64,000 bases of DNA from Hyperoodon ampullatus (GCA_949752795.1 OX457058.1:153832353-153896352); one strand, 5' to 3'. Counted from the stretch's first letter, positions 23,300 to 33,339 are shown. A program made the numbers and translations. Notes: generated from the letters alone by a model not told the origin.

Positions 23300-23536
23300 A
23301 GTGTAGAGGAGAGAAGTAAGAGCTAACTTTTATTAAACACTGAGTCCCAACTAGGCAATGTTCTTACACGTGCTCTTAACCCTCAGGCGATGCCACTGTA
23401 TAATGGGAGTGATAGCAATCTCTTTAACCCTTGGAGATTGCTATCACTCCCATTATACAGCTGCATAGCCCAAGGCCCAGAGAGGTTAAGTTAATGCTCC
23501 AGGCCATGCAGTTAGTAAGTGGTAGAGCCAGGTGTT
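23300..23536 (-). repeat. MIR SINE containing a perfect hairpin
   Basis: 'actttttattaaacactgag' and 'ggcccagagaggttaagtta' match reverse MIR. The right hairpin arm fits the MIR core ('tcactcccattatacag'), so the left arm is the novel inverted copy. Confidence 0.8.
23396..23460. repeat. Perfect inverted repeat, 27-bp arms, 11-nt loop
   Basis: Arm 23396-23422 is the exact reverse complement of 23434-23460, with an 11-nt loop (tttaacccttg). If transcribed it would form an uninterrupted 27-bp stem. Confidence 0.98.
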
Positions 23537-23539
23537 AAA

Positions 23540-23769
23540 CCACTCACCAGTTGGTACAATCAATCTGAGCCTCGATTTCTCCATCTGTAAAATGGGATAC
23601 CCAGGCTTCTCTTGCAGGTTTCCTGGAGGGATTAAGAAAGCTACGCATGAATGCACATGGAAAATCTGTGAAAAGATACAAGATTCACAAAACAACTTGG
23701 TAGCAGGGGTTACTGTGGGGAGGCTGTTAGGGGACCAAGAATTAGGAGAGGGGGAATAACATACCAGTC
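23540..23769 (+). repeat. Inverted duplication, copy 1
   Basis: Aligns over its whole length with the reverse complement of 24529-24755, about four bases in five by eye. Both copies carry the same junction of a MIR core and a LINE-like tail, so they were duplicated as a unit. Confidence 0.85.
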
Positions 23770-24440
23770 TCTGGATCACTTGTTGGGCCTCTAGTGTGTA
23801 AAGGTTAAGGGGAAGGAGTTGGGGTGAGGGTTCAGTCTGGGAGGAGAAAGAGAGTTGAGGCTGGTATCCCTAGAGCAGGGATGGCATTTGTCTGCAGTGG
23901 ACAGTCCCCCTGCACCCCTGCCCCTCTCTTTGAGGGGCAGGACACTGTGGCGACAGGCCTCCTCCTGCATTTTATCTCTGCAGACTTCTTGCAGGCTTGG
24001 TTTAAAGATCTCAGCTCAATACCATTAGTGTATATCTGCAGAGGGCCCTTTGTAAAATTGATTAGAAAGTGGGCTTTTGCATGTGGTGTGGGAGTCAGGG
24101 GGACCTAATCGGATTTGAGCACTAGATGGTATCTAATTCCCTGCATCTAGCAACTGGCTTGGGGACCTCCCTGGGAGCCAGGGCCCCTAATTTGGTTTGC
24201 GAATACATTAGCCAAACAAGCTGAGGGGGCTCCTTTGGGGAGAGGGTTTGGGGGGGTATGAGGCAGGGAGATGGTGGGAAGGCTGAGGAAATGAAAGAGG
24301 TGCTTTCTGCACAGGTCCTGCGTGTAGCTGTACCCAAGATTGCCAAGGGTGTGCATTTTTGATGGTTTTAGCCAATCCAGGAGAATGAAGCAAACTTTTA
24401 AAGGGACTTGCATTGCTTGCCAATTTATTAAGCCCCTATA
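23770..24440. other. Unique intron
   Basis: Spacer between the inverted copies. A G-rich run at 24239-24271 could form a quadruplex. Confidence 0.45.
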
Positions 24441-24528
24441 TGTATCTTTTTTCATTTTACAAAATTTTTTTAAAGTAATATTCACATGTATAACCAAAAA
24501 AGTCAAAGAGTTTGAGAGTATAGGCAAT
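24441..24528 (-). repeat. LINE-like fragment
   Basis: AT-rich sequence leading into 'gtaaccactgttaccaag' resembles an old L1 3' region. Confidence 0.5.
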
Positions 24529-24755
24529 GACTGGTAAGTTATTCTTTCTCCCATAATCCTTGGTTCCACAGACAGCCTTCCCAAAGTAACCACTGTTACC
24601 AAGTTTTCTATGAATCTTTTATGTTTTCTCAGATTTTCCATGGGCATACAGAGCTTTCTTAATGCCTCCAACAAACCTGCAAGGGAACCTGGGTGTCTCA
24701 TTTCACAGATGGAGAAATTGAGGCTCAGATTGGTAAAATGCCAGTTGGTGAGTGG
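24529..24755 (-). repeat. Inverted duplication, copy 2
   Basis: Reverse-complement partner of 23540-23769, separated by about 760 bp. It continues into more MIR (to about 24800) on the right and LINE-like sequence on the left, so this copy looks like the fuller one. Confidence 0.85.
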
Positions 24756-25179
24756 CAGGGCCAGGATCCAAATTGTCAATGGTCTGGCTTTAAATCCTGG
24801 AGTCTTTTCATGGAATCATGTGCCAGTCCTGAAAAGAGAGGGGACTGCTTAAAGCTAAACCCTTGGATTTTTATTTCTCTAACTCTTTTCTTGAGTCCAC
24901 TCATGTGCTGTCATTTTGTCCACTTTTACTCAAGAATCTTCAAAACAGGATGGAAACTTGCAAGGGCATCTTGGTGGGAGACTCCTTCAATTCACAGCCC
25001 TCATGAGAGGGCCTTGAGTGAATCCGTGTCTGTTTTATCAGGATATTGTGGGTAGCCTTCTTCTATCCCCTTCCCTACCAGGCACTTGTGTGTGTGTGGA
25101 GGAGGGAAGAAATGTGTGCAAGTGGCAGTGTGTGCTGTAAAATAAGTGTGGCTTCAGAACCTAGGGTCAGCGCCCAGCT

Positions 25180-25292
25180 TATTACAGATGGTAATGGTGC
25201 CAACCTCAAAAGGTTCTTGGGAGGTCTGAATGGTATGATGGCATGGCACCTGGCCCATGGTAATGTCTCAATACATATTAGCAATTATTAGT
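25180..25292 (+). repeat. MIR 3' fragment
   Basis: 'catggcacctggcccatgg' and 'gtctcaatacatattagc' fit the MIR 3' end. Confidence 0.65.
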
Positions 25293-25735
25293 AACTCTAG
25301 CTAGGTAACCTTTCATATATTACTTATCTACTCTGTACAAGTTACCCCAACCAAAACATAAGAATAGTACTGTTCTTATATTATTATACTCTTATTTACT
25401 ATTACTTAATAGCTAATATTATTTAAATTATAATTCTGTTTACATGATAGAGCTTTTAAAAAGCAGAATTAGTGTAATGATAGGCATACAAGAAACGCTC
25501 AATAAATGTAATTTTGCATTTTTTTTCCCTTCCCTTTACCAGCTTTAAATCAAGATCTTGGTTCTCTTTTATCTCCATTCTGAATCTAATTTCTCTAGGG
25601 GAGAATGAGAACAGGGGAGTCCATCGCAGTCCAAGCTGTTTGGGGGGACTGGGGAGTGTGTGGGGTAAAGGGCTAGGCTCCCTCTCCCCACATGCAAGAT
25701 TTTGTAGGGACCAGAAGACCTCAGCCCTGATGCTG
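25293..25735. other. AT-rich intron, nothing recognised
   Basis: TA-rich to about 25470 with a 'gctcaataaatg' tail near 25500 that may be a small MIR/L2 end. Confidence 0.4.
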
Positions 25736-25739
25736 AAGT

Positions 25740-25875
25740 GTAAAACCCAGAATTATGTAACAGCTGGATTACGGGGCGATTATTAGCTTTGCTTAAAGAT
25801 TTTCTGCTTACACAAGGATTAGCTGCGGGGTTCCTTTAAATAGCTGGCTTTGCTAATGCATTTGTACTGCAAAGA
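25740..25875. other. Candidate conserved non-coding element A
   Basis: Non-repetitive, with GGATTA twice (25768, 25817), ATTATTAGC and GCTAATGCA: homeobox-type words packed closely. Conservation is a guess. Confidence 0.3.
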
Positions 25876-25919
25876 AAGGGGGTGGGAGAAAAAAGGGGAC
25901 AGGACTGTGAGGCAGAAGG

Positions 25920-26380
25920 TCTTCGTTCTACGCCTGATGCCTGACGGTCATTTTACCTCGTGGAGCCTCAGTTTCCTTGACGGAAGTGAGAAGCGTCTGC
26001 CCTGAGGTGCCGGCAGGAGGACCGCAAACCGCTGTGTCAAGGCTGCGCTGCGCTGCACAGCTACGGCGCCCAGCTCGAACTGCAGCAGGGGGGACAGACC
26101 CGCCTCCCACGCTGTGGGTGTGATGCACAAGTCCAGCAGATGCTCCAGAGTCCCGCAGCCACCCCGCAAAAGCTCAGAGGTCCAAACGCCCTAATGTAGC
26201 CCCCAGGGATTTTCTGGAACGAGCCCCTGCCCACCTCTCCATCCAGATCTCCTGTCGTGCACTCATTTGCCCCTGTCCTAGACTTTCCAGATTCCGATTC
26301 CTCGATGTATGTTGCTGTTTCCCATCTGTGACTTGCACGTGGTGGTCCCGTTGCCTAGAGGCCATTCCGCACCCGCTTTC
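25920..26380. other. CpG-containing stretch over a degraded MIR
   Basis: 'tggagcctcagtttccttga' is MIR-like, but the rest is CpG-rich unique sequence without an exon signature. Confidence 0.4.
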
Positions 26381-26394
26381 CTTATTGGCCTGGC

Positions 26395-26640
26395 GAACAC
26401 CTTACTTGTCCTTCAAGACAGCCTAGAGGACACCGCCTCCAGGAAGGCTTCCCTGACCCCTTTCCCCTGAGGAAGGTTAGACACCCTTCCTCTCTGCTTC
26501 AGGAGTCCCCGTGCATAGGCATGTGTGACTCTATCAGAACACTACTGGACACTTTACTGTCAGCGTTCACTTGTTTGTAGCTGCTGAGATTAGGGGCAGG
26601 GTCCTTGTGTTTGACTCAGTAAACTTGTAGTAAATGAAAT
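26395..26640 (+). repeat. L2-type LINE 3' end
   Basis: 'ttgtccttcaagacagcc', 'aggaaggcttccctgacccc' and 'ggcagggtccttgtgtttg' fit L2 in order. Confidence 0.75.
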
Positions 26641-26734
26641 TTTTTTTATGTGAGGTAAATGTGCTTCATCCCCAGGCATCACATCCCCCAGGAAGCATGC
26701 AGCATGTCCTTAAGAACCAAACCCTGGTGTTAGA

Positions 26735-26895
26735 CCATGGGAGTCGAAATTAATCCTGGCTCTACACCAGCTCTGTGACCAAATTACTTTGCCTCTCAGG
26801 TTCCCCACCCTTCATGTGGGATTGTAATAGTTCTGACCTCTTAGGGTTGCTGCTAAGATGAAGTAAGTGCTGCACTTAGAACAGGGCCTGGACAT
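26735..26895 (+). repeat. MIR SINE
   Basis: 'ccagctctgtgaccaaatta' to 'gcacttagaacagggcctgg' match MIR. Confidence 0.8.
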
Positions 26896-27059
26896 TGCTC
26901 TGTGGTGGGCGGTGGGTTTCATTCTGGAGGGCTCTGGAATCCTGCCCCTGCGGATCCTCCCAGCCCACCCTCACCCCCTCCCACGCCCCCAAGTTGCTGA
27001 GCTTGCCGTTTCTCTCTCTCCCCTCGCTCCCGTGAACTTTCTCACTTCCCTCCCCACCA

Positions 27060-27200
27060 CAACCAGTCAGCACGGAAGTAATCCAATTTTACTTGATTAT
27101 TAGTCATTACTTTCTGCTGCTGTTTTTGTTTATTACTTTTTTAAAGCCTTCGAGATTTAATTGAGTTGATTGATTAGCACAATCACTGATTGGAAGGAGA
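27060..27200. other. Candidate conserved non-coding element B
   Basis: AT-rich but not simple: GTAATCC, TTGATTATTAG, TTTAATTGA, TTGATTGATTAG and AATCACTGATTGG within 120 bp. Sits between unrelated GC-rich flanks. Confidence 0.35.
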
Positions 27201-27289
27201 TACTCTGTAACCCTCTCCTCCCCCAGCCTGTATGTTTGCCCAGAGAGGACCTGGGCTGATTGTTGGGGTCCAGGGCTCCTGCTCTAGGG

Positions 27290-27420
27290 ACGCAGTAGCA
27301 TGGCTTGGTGGGCTGGGGGCCAGGCACCTCACCCTACCTGGCTGAGTGACCTGCGGTGAGTTCCTTACCCTCTCTGAGCCTGAGTTTCTTCCTCTGTAAA
27401 AAGGGGATTGAACTCAGTGA
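27290..27420 (+). repeat. MIR fragment
   Basis: 'ctggctgagtgacctgcgg' and 'tctgagcctgagtttcttcc' follow the MIR core. Confidence 0.75.
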
Positions 27421-27514
27421 GCCTTCTGATCCCTTCCTGCCCAAAAATTCTATAAAAACTCTACATCTAAGTACCACCATCCCCCGCCCCTGCCCCCGCT
27501 CCCGCCTTGGTCTG

Positions 27515-27665
27515 TGAATCATTCATTCATTCAGCATCACTGAGACCCTGTGCCCAGCACTCAGCCAGGTGTTGTGGGATCCAGATGTGAGTGAGACCAG
27601 GGCCCTGCCTTCCAGGAGCTGGGGTGGGGATAGCCTGACAAGCAGCAGATTCCAGCATTTATAAC
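27515..27665 (-). repeat. Ancient L2/MIR-like repeat
   Basis: 'tcattcattcattcagcatc' followed by 'ccctgccttccaggagctgg' is the common old 'attcattcaacaaatatt' type. Confidence 0.5.
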
Positions 27666-27784
27666 TTACCTGTGTTCTAAGTTCAACAGGGTTTTGAGGG
27701 GAGTCCCTAACTCTGGAAAGCTGTAGAGGGGGTGATCTCAGTGCAAAGCAAAACAAAACAGACTGTGATGGGGGGCAGTGACCT

Positions 27785-27985
27785 TTATGGAGGTCACCTC
27801 TCTGTGCCAAGTACTGTGCTTAAGCCCTTTCTTCTCATTTCCTCTGTAATCCTCACAGCAAGCCTGTGACTAGGGGAATGCAATAGCAATTTTACAGACG
27901 GGACACCTGAAGCTTGGTGGGGCTAAATGGCTTGCCTAAAGCCACACAGCAAGTAAATGAGGTGCGAACGATATGAAAGCATGTC
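27785..27985 (-). repeat. MIR SINE
   Basis: 'gtactgtgcttaagcccttt', 'gcaattttacagacgggaca' and 'aagccacacagcaagtaaat' match reverse MIR. Confidence 0.82.
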
Positions 27986-28129
27986 CTCTTTATATAGTTT
28001 TCTACCATGTACAGTGTTCAATAGTTTGAGAAAGGGTTTAAAAATGTTCAGCTAATTTCCCCAAATATCATTTCTCTTTTCATTTTTTGTACATTATCTT
28101 CCACGCATACCCTTTTTATGTTGTGAATA

Positions 28130-28330
28130 TATACATCTCTCCAGTGCAAAGGCCCTGAGGTGGTGATGCCCTTGGCGTGTTTGGGGACGAGAAAGGAGGC
28201 CAGGATGGCTGCAACATGGGGAGAAGGGTGGAAGGTGAAGTTGGAAAGGCAGCCAGGGCTAGGGCATGCAGGGCTTTGTAGACCTTCGTAGGGGCTGGGT
28301 TTTATTCCCAACAGGTTTTGCCTTTGTCTT
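28130..28330 (+). repeat. Ancient dispersed-repeat-like segment
   Basis: 'gtgcaaaggccctgaggtgg' then 'gcagggctttgtagacctt' recurs in mammalian genomes. I recognise the wording but not the family name. Confidence 0.4.
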
Positions 28331-28812
28331 CCAATTCCTGTTGTTTCAAAAGTCAACCCAGTGGATGTGACATTATTTACCAACACTGAGGTTGTTTCCA
28401 GTGGGGCAGTGTGTGTGCATTGTGTGTGTGTGTGCACGCATGTGTGTTTGAAGTGAACACTACAGGTTTCATTTCAAGCATATGGCCTTTGGCTTCTGGT
28501 GAACTTTCTTAGTCTAAAGCAGTAGGCATTGAGGTGACTGGTTTGGTGTTTGATCATTTGTGTGACTAGACCAGTACGGCCAGGCTGTGACTTGTGGTGG
28601 AGAGAGGGGAAGGCACTGCAGCCAGCGGGTGTGTGAGTGCAAAGGAGCAGAACCAAGGAAGAGTAAGGCTTGTCCGGAGGCCTCTGGCCCTGAAGGAGCA
28701 GTGGACGATGGGAAGGTAGATGCCACCTAAGGACAGTCAGCACGCGTGGTTCTTCACCTTCTCTTCAAGAGGCAAAGTTGGAGCTTTTACATTTTCTCCA
28801 GTTTTTAAAAAA

Positions 28813-29138
28813 TGTTATTTATTTATTTATTTATTTTTGGCTGTGTTGGGTCTTGGTTGCTGCACACAGGCTTTCTCTAGTTGCGGCGAGCGGGGGCTAC
28901 TCTTCATGGCGGTGCGCAGGCTTCTCATTACAGTGGCATCTCTTGTTGCGGAGCACAGGCTCCAGGTGTGCAAGCTTCAGTAGTTGTGGCTCACGGGTTC
29001 TAGAGTGCCAGCTCAGTAGCTGTAGCACACGGGCTTAGTTGCTCCGTGGCATGTGGGATCTTCCCGGACCAGGGCTCGAACACGTGTCCCCTGCATTGGC
29101 AGGCGGATTCTTAACCACTGCGCCACCAGGGAAGTCCC
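28813..29138 (-). mobile_element. CHR-type SINE, long form
   Basis: (TTTA)n tail on the left, 'accagggaagtcccc' on the right. A perfect 15-bp match (ccagtttttaaaaaa) occurs at both junctions, near 28798-28812 and 29149-29163. Confidence 0.93.
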
Positions 29139-29149
29139 CATTTTTTTTC

Positions 29150-29500
29150 CAGTTTTTAAAAAAACTTTTTATTAGAATAGTTTTGCTTTTGCAGAAAAAT
29201 TGCAAAGATAGTGTAGACAGTTCCTGTATACCCCTGTCCAGCTTTCCCTGTCACTAACTTCTTACAACGTTATCATGGTACGTTTGTCACAATGATGAAA
29301 ATGACATGGGGACACTACTATTAACTAAACAGTGAACTTTGTTCAGATTTCATTCATTTCCCCCTTTTCTCTTCCAGGACCCAGCTCACCACCCCACCCT
29401 GCATCCAACTGTCATGTCTCCTTAATATCCTCTGGTCTATGACAGCTTCTCTGACTTTTCTTCGTTTTCATGACCTTGACAGCTTTGAAGCTTGCTGGCT
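29150..29500 (-). repeat. Old L1 3' fragment
   Basis: 'gaaaaattgcaaagatagtg', 'cctgtatacccctgtccagc' and 'aacgttatcatggtacg' match L1 3' regions read in reverse. Confidence 0.65.
29471..29479 (-). promoter_or_regulatory. Perfect ERR response element inside an L1 fragment
   Basis: TGACCTTGA, the reverse complement of TCAAGGTCA. It lies in old L1 sequence, so a chance origin is likely. Confidence 0.2.
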
Positions 29501-29569
29501 AGGTATTTTGCTTTTGCATTTTTAAACTTTCTATTTCTATCTGAAATCATGTTGTTGAGAGGCTGTGAA

Positions 29570-29700
29570 ATGCTGAGGTCAAGCTCGGAATGCAGGAGTT
29601 GGAAGGGCCTGGGTTCAAATCCTGGCTGTGCCCCCGACCCACGAGGCGACATGGACTGAGGAACCCTTCTATCCTCCGTTCCTCCCCCCTTACAGTGGGC
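29570..29700 (+). repeat. MIR fragment
   Basis: 'gggttcaaatcctggctgtg' is the MIR head region. Confidence 0.65.
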
Positions 29701-30001
29701 GTGAGTTGCCTCCCGCTGGGACCTGGTGAGGGTTCACTGGATCGTTGCTTAAGTGCTCAGAAATTCAGGTTTCATTTTCCTTTTCATTTCGGTGGACACC
29801 TGCTGGGACTGATTGCCCTGAAGACCTTGTTCACTTCCTCTCCAGGAGCCAGGGTTGTGAAATGCCAGAGCGAAGAGGCTGTTGGGGAAGGTGTGACAAC
29901 TTTGTAGGAAGCTGACACTTTGCAAAGCTTTTGAAAATAAGATCCTGACTTGATCCCCACAGTAACTCCATGAGGTAGCAAGATGGGTTTAACCCTGTTT
30001 T

Positions 30002-30290
30002 ATTTTATTTATTTATTTTCAAATTATTTATTTATTTATTTGTCTGCGTTGGGTCTTCGTTGCGGTGCGCAGGCTTCTCGTTGCGGTGGCTTCTCTTGTT
30101 GCAGAGCACGGGCTCTAGGCACGCGGGCTTCAGTAGTTGTGGCATGCAGGCTCTAGAGCGCAGGCTCAGTAGTTGTGGCGCACAGGCTTAGTTGCTCCGC
30201 GGCATGTGGGATCTTCCCAGACCAGGGCTCGAACCCATTCCCCTGCATTAGCAGGCGGATTCTTAACCACTGCGCCACCAGGGAAGCCCC
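30002..30290 (-). mobile_element. CHR-type SINE, long form, first of a same-site pair
   Basis: Tail (TTTA)n on the left, 'accagggaagcccc' on the right. The duplication (taaccctgttt) starts at 29990; its right copy (tagccctgttt, one mismatch) starts at 30291. Confidence 0.92.
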
Positions 30291-30302
30291 TAGCCCTGTT
30301 TT

Positions 30303-30505
30303 TTTTTTTTTTGCGGTACGCGGGCCTCTCACGTTTGTGGCCTCTCCCGTTGCGGAGCACAGGCTCCGGAGGCGCAGGTTCAGCAGCCATGGCTCACGAG
30401 CCTAGCCGCTCCGCGGCATGTGGGATCTTCCCGGACCGGGGCACGAACCCGTGTCCTCTTCATTGGCAGGCGGACTCTCAACCACTGCGCCACCAGGGAA
30501 GTCCC
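30303..30505 (-). mobile_element. CHR-type SINE, well-preserved form, second of a same-site pair
   Basis: Reads 'gcggtacgcgggcctctcac' to 'accagggaagtccc'. Perfect duplications (tagccctgtttt) at 30291-30302 and 30506-30517; the left one is the right duplication of the neighbouring SINE. Confidence 0.94.
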
Positions 30506-30620
30506 TAGCCCTGTTTTCAAGGTGAAGAAACTGAGGCTCAAGACCGTTAAGGAACTGCCGAAGGTCATGGAGGAAGGAGGGGGCAGAGCTGAGACTTGAA
30601 CTTGGACTGGGAGAGCCCAG

Positions 30621-31055
30621 TGTTGGCGCTCCTCCCAGTGTTAGCCTGGCCTGAGCTGGCCTGTGGGTGGGGCAGGCAGCTCTGGGGTGGATGTCGGTGC
30701 AGAAGCCCTGCTCTGCTGATCCGGGGCTGGAGGAGGGGGGCCTGTCCTATGGGGCAGGTGGACTGGCATTTGGCTAGTTGGACACATCAGGGCAAGAGAC
30801 TGGAGAGCTGTGGATTCCCAGTCTATACATGTCATATTGATCCCAGGCCTTGTAGTACAGGGAGTGTTTTCATTTTGTAATGTGGGTTTGTTTGTTTTTT
30901 TTCTTTAAGTGATTTCATTTTTAACCCTTGAATTACCTGTGAAACTGAGATGAGCCAAAAGCTTGTGACAGGGGCCTGCTTCTCTGGGAAATCTTGGGAC
31001 CAGTGGCTCCAGCTTCCCCCCAGAGGGCCCACTGTGCTACTTCCTGTGTCATGTG
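30621..31055. other. Unique intron
   Basis: No exon, RNA gene or repeat recognised. Confidence 0.45.
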
Positions 31056-31059
31056 TCTT

Positions 31060-31190
31060 CAGGCCTCTCCTGCAGATGGCTAGGCTGTCTCCATTTTGCA
31101 GAAAGGGAAATGGAGTGACTGAGATCAGACAGGGCAAGTGACTGTCTCAAGAACACACAGCCCTGGAGCTGGGGCAGAAGCCTTATGAGT
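31060..31190 (-). repeat. MIR fragment
   Basis: 'ctccattttgcagaaaggga' and 'gaacacacagccctggagct' fit reverse MIR. Confidence 0.7.
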
Positions 31191-31320
31191 CACTGGGCTC
31201 TTTCTGCCTGGCATAATAAGAGCTCAGAAGACCCTTGTGCTGTTGATTATTTCTTTAAAAACCTGAAATGTAAACGACAAAATGGCAATTCCACCCTTGA
31301 AAAGGGAGCTGGAGGGCATA

Positions 31321-31352
<32 letters not shown>

Positions 31353-31362
31353 TGTGTGTACA
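31321..31362. repeat. TG microsatellite
   Basis: About 20 TG units with one interruption. Confidence 0.95.
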
Positions 31363-31603
31363 CACTATGAGGACAAAGAACAAAGCAATTTTGGCATTTA
31401 AGCCTGACAGCCAAAATTTACCCTCTATTCCACCAAGGCACACAGAGGGTGGAGGGGTGGGCAGTCCTTTCTAAAAGGACCTCTGGGGCCTGTGGCTGCC
31501 ATTCCCTTGATATTTGAGATTCCCGTTCCATCGTCTTTGAACTTTCTACATTCGGGGCTCACGGGCTGCCCCCGCCCCCTCGTAGCTCTGCACAAGGATG
31601 ACA

Positions 31604-31655
31604 TGGCCCTGGCAATTCTTCTGGTTCTTGTGGCCCTGGCAATTCTTCTGGTTCT
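31604..31655. repeat. Perfect tandem duplication, period 27
   Basis: A 25-bp unit beginning 'tggccctggcaattcttctg' occurs at 31604-31628 and 31631-31655 without a mismatch. Confidence 0.95.
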
Positions 31656-31848
31656 AAGTGATATCTCCTCTGCGTGTCCCCCGTCACCAAGGTGTTGCCC
31701 AGGTTTTCAGATCTCTGCAAAGCTTAGTGTCTCACAGAGCGGGCTGAGTGTTCGCCCGCTCCCTCCTCCTCTTGGCCCTGGTGGTTGGCCTTGGGACATG
31801 GGTCACCCTACCTGGGTGATCCAGAGAAGAGTTTCTGCTCAGACCTGC

Positions 31849-32438
31849 TGTCTTAGTCCGTTTGTGATTCAATAACAAAATACCGTAGACTGGGTGGCTT
31901 ATGAACAACAGAAATTTATGTCTTACAGCTCTGGAGGCTGGCAAATCCCAGATCAAGGTGCTGGCAGATTCGGTGTCTGGTGAGGGGCCACTTCCTGGTT
32001 CATAGAGAGCTGTCTTTTCCCTCTGTCCTCACGTGGTGCAGGGGGGAGGGGAGGGAGCTCTCTGTGGTCTCTCTTTTTTTTTTTTTTTTTGCGGTACGCG
32101 GGCCTCTCACTGTCGCGGCCTCTCCCGTTGCGGAGCACAGGCTCCGGACGAGCAGGCTCAGCGGCCATGGCTCACGGGCCTAGCCACTCCGCGGCATGTG
32201 GGATCTTCCCAGACCGGGGCACGAACCCGTGTCTCCTGCATCGGCAGGCGGACTCTCAACCACTGCGCCACCAGGGAAGCCCTTGTGGTCTCTCTTATAG
32301 GGGCACTGATCCCACTTGTAAGGGCTCCTCCCTTATGACCCAGTCACCTCCCGTAGGCCCCCCTAATACCATCACAATGGGGGTTAGTTTTCCACATATG
32401 AATGTTGGGCTGAGGACATACACATTGGGTCTATGACA
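31849..32438 (-). mobile_element. Solo MaLR-type LTR (ERVL-MaLR), split by a SINE
   Basis: The + strand reads TGTCTTAG...ATGACA, i.e. TG...CA ends, with 5-bp duplications (cctgc) at 31844-31848 and 32439-32443. Internal phrases 'gactgggtggcttatgaaca' and 'agctctggaggctggcaaat' fit MST/MLT1-type LTRs in reverse. Without the SINE it is about 370 bp. It is a solo LTR with no viral genes. Confidence 0.82.
32076..32283 (-). mobile_element. CHR-type SINE inside the MaLR LTR
   Basis: 'gcggtacgcgggcctctcac' to 'accagggaagccc', with perfect 13-bp duplications (tgtggtctctctt) at 32063-32075 and 32284-32296. Confidence 0.96.
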
Positions 32439-32734
32439 CCTGCTGTCTTCTTTCTGGCTGTCAGTAGCCTCTGCCCCTCTCCCCAGCCAGACCCACTAGG
32501 AGGAGGAAAGAATTTCTCTTCTGCCACCTTTAAAGACCAGACAGGCCCAGAAAGGGAAAAAGTAACTGTTTGGAGTCATCACACTGCTCCAGAGACAGTC
32601 CTTGATCTTTGGAAGGGGGCAGGTTGGGCAGAGGGGCTGAACCCCTCACCATGGGTGTCAGGTTGGATGAACATTCAACCTTCAATGAACCACAGAAGCT
32701 GTGTGGCCCGTGAAGCTCACCATCGGTGCCCCCA

Positions 32735-32870
32735 TAGATTTTCCCATCCGTAAAACAGGACTAAAAATCCAGAATTATTGGGAGGATTAAATAAGCTTGT
32801 ATGCGCAAAACACTTCTCACATAGTAAATGCCTGCTAAACGAGATAGGAAATTTAGTATAATTACTGTGT
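32735..32870 (+). repeat. MIR fragment
   Basis: 'ttcccatccgtaaaacagga' and 'ttattgggaggattaaataa' follow MIR. Confidence 0.75.
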
Positions 32871-32899
32871 TAAATAATACAGCAGCATTAATTTTTTTT

Positions 32900-33080
32900 T
32901 TCCTTTAAAGGGCTTCCACGTCTATTTTCTTACTGAGTCTTTACAACCACCCAGGAAAGTAGGGTGGTTTTTCTTGGATCCAGTTTACCAGTGCAGTACC
33001 TGAGATGCAGGGAGTATAGTGACTTGTCCAAGGCCTCTCAACAAGGCAGTGGATGCACTGAAGCCTGACCCTGAGGTCCC
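32900..33080 (-). repeat. MIR fragment
   Basis: 'ctttacaaccacccaggaaa' and 'tagtgacttgtccaaggcct' fit reverse MIR. Confidence 0.7.
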
Positions 33081-33339
33081 CAGGGGTATCCCAGTCTGGC
33101 ATACCTGCAGCCCCAAGGGCCTTTCCTGGCCGGAATGACAGCAGCCCCTGCCCCTCCAGTGCTCCCCTCATGAAGGATAAGGACAATTTCCTGTCATCCT
33201 CCTGTCTCCCCTTTCCTGGAGCAGCTGTCTTCCCCACCCCGGCTGTGACTTCCCAGGGAGAAGGGCCCTAATCCTTGCTTAGTACTGGCAGGGGGTGGCT
33301 CCACCTCTCAAGCCAGTGGCAGGGCTGGTGTCATTGCCA

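Larger units (their letters stand above)
29925..30620 (-). repeat. MIR split by two SINEs
   Basis: 'agtaactccatgaggtagc' on the left resumes at 'aaggtgaagaaactgaggc' after the SINE pair. Confidence 0.8.

Noticed and set aside
24147..24779. 210-codon minus-strand frame, partly similar in protein to a frame at 23532-23759
   Set aside because: The similarity comes from the inverted duplication of MIR/LINE DNA, not from a gene family.
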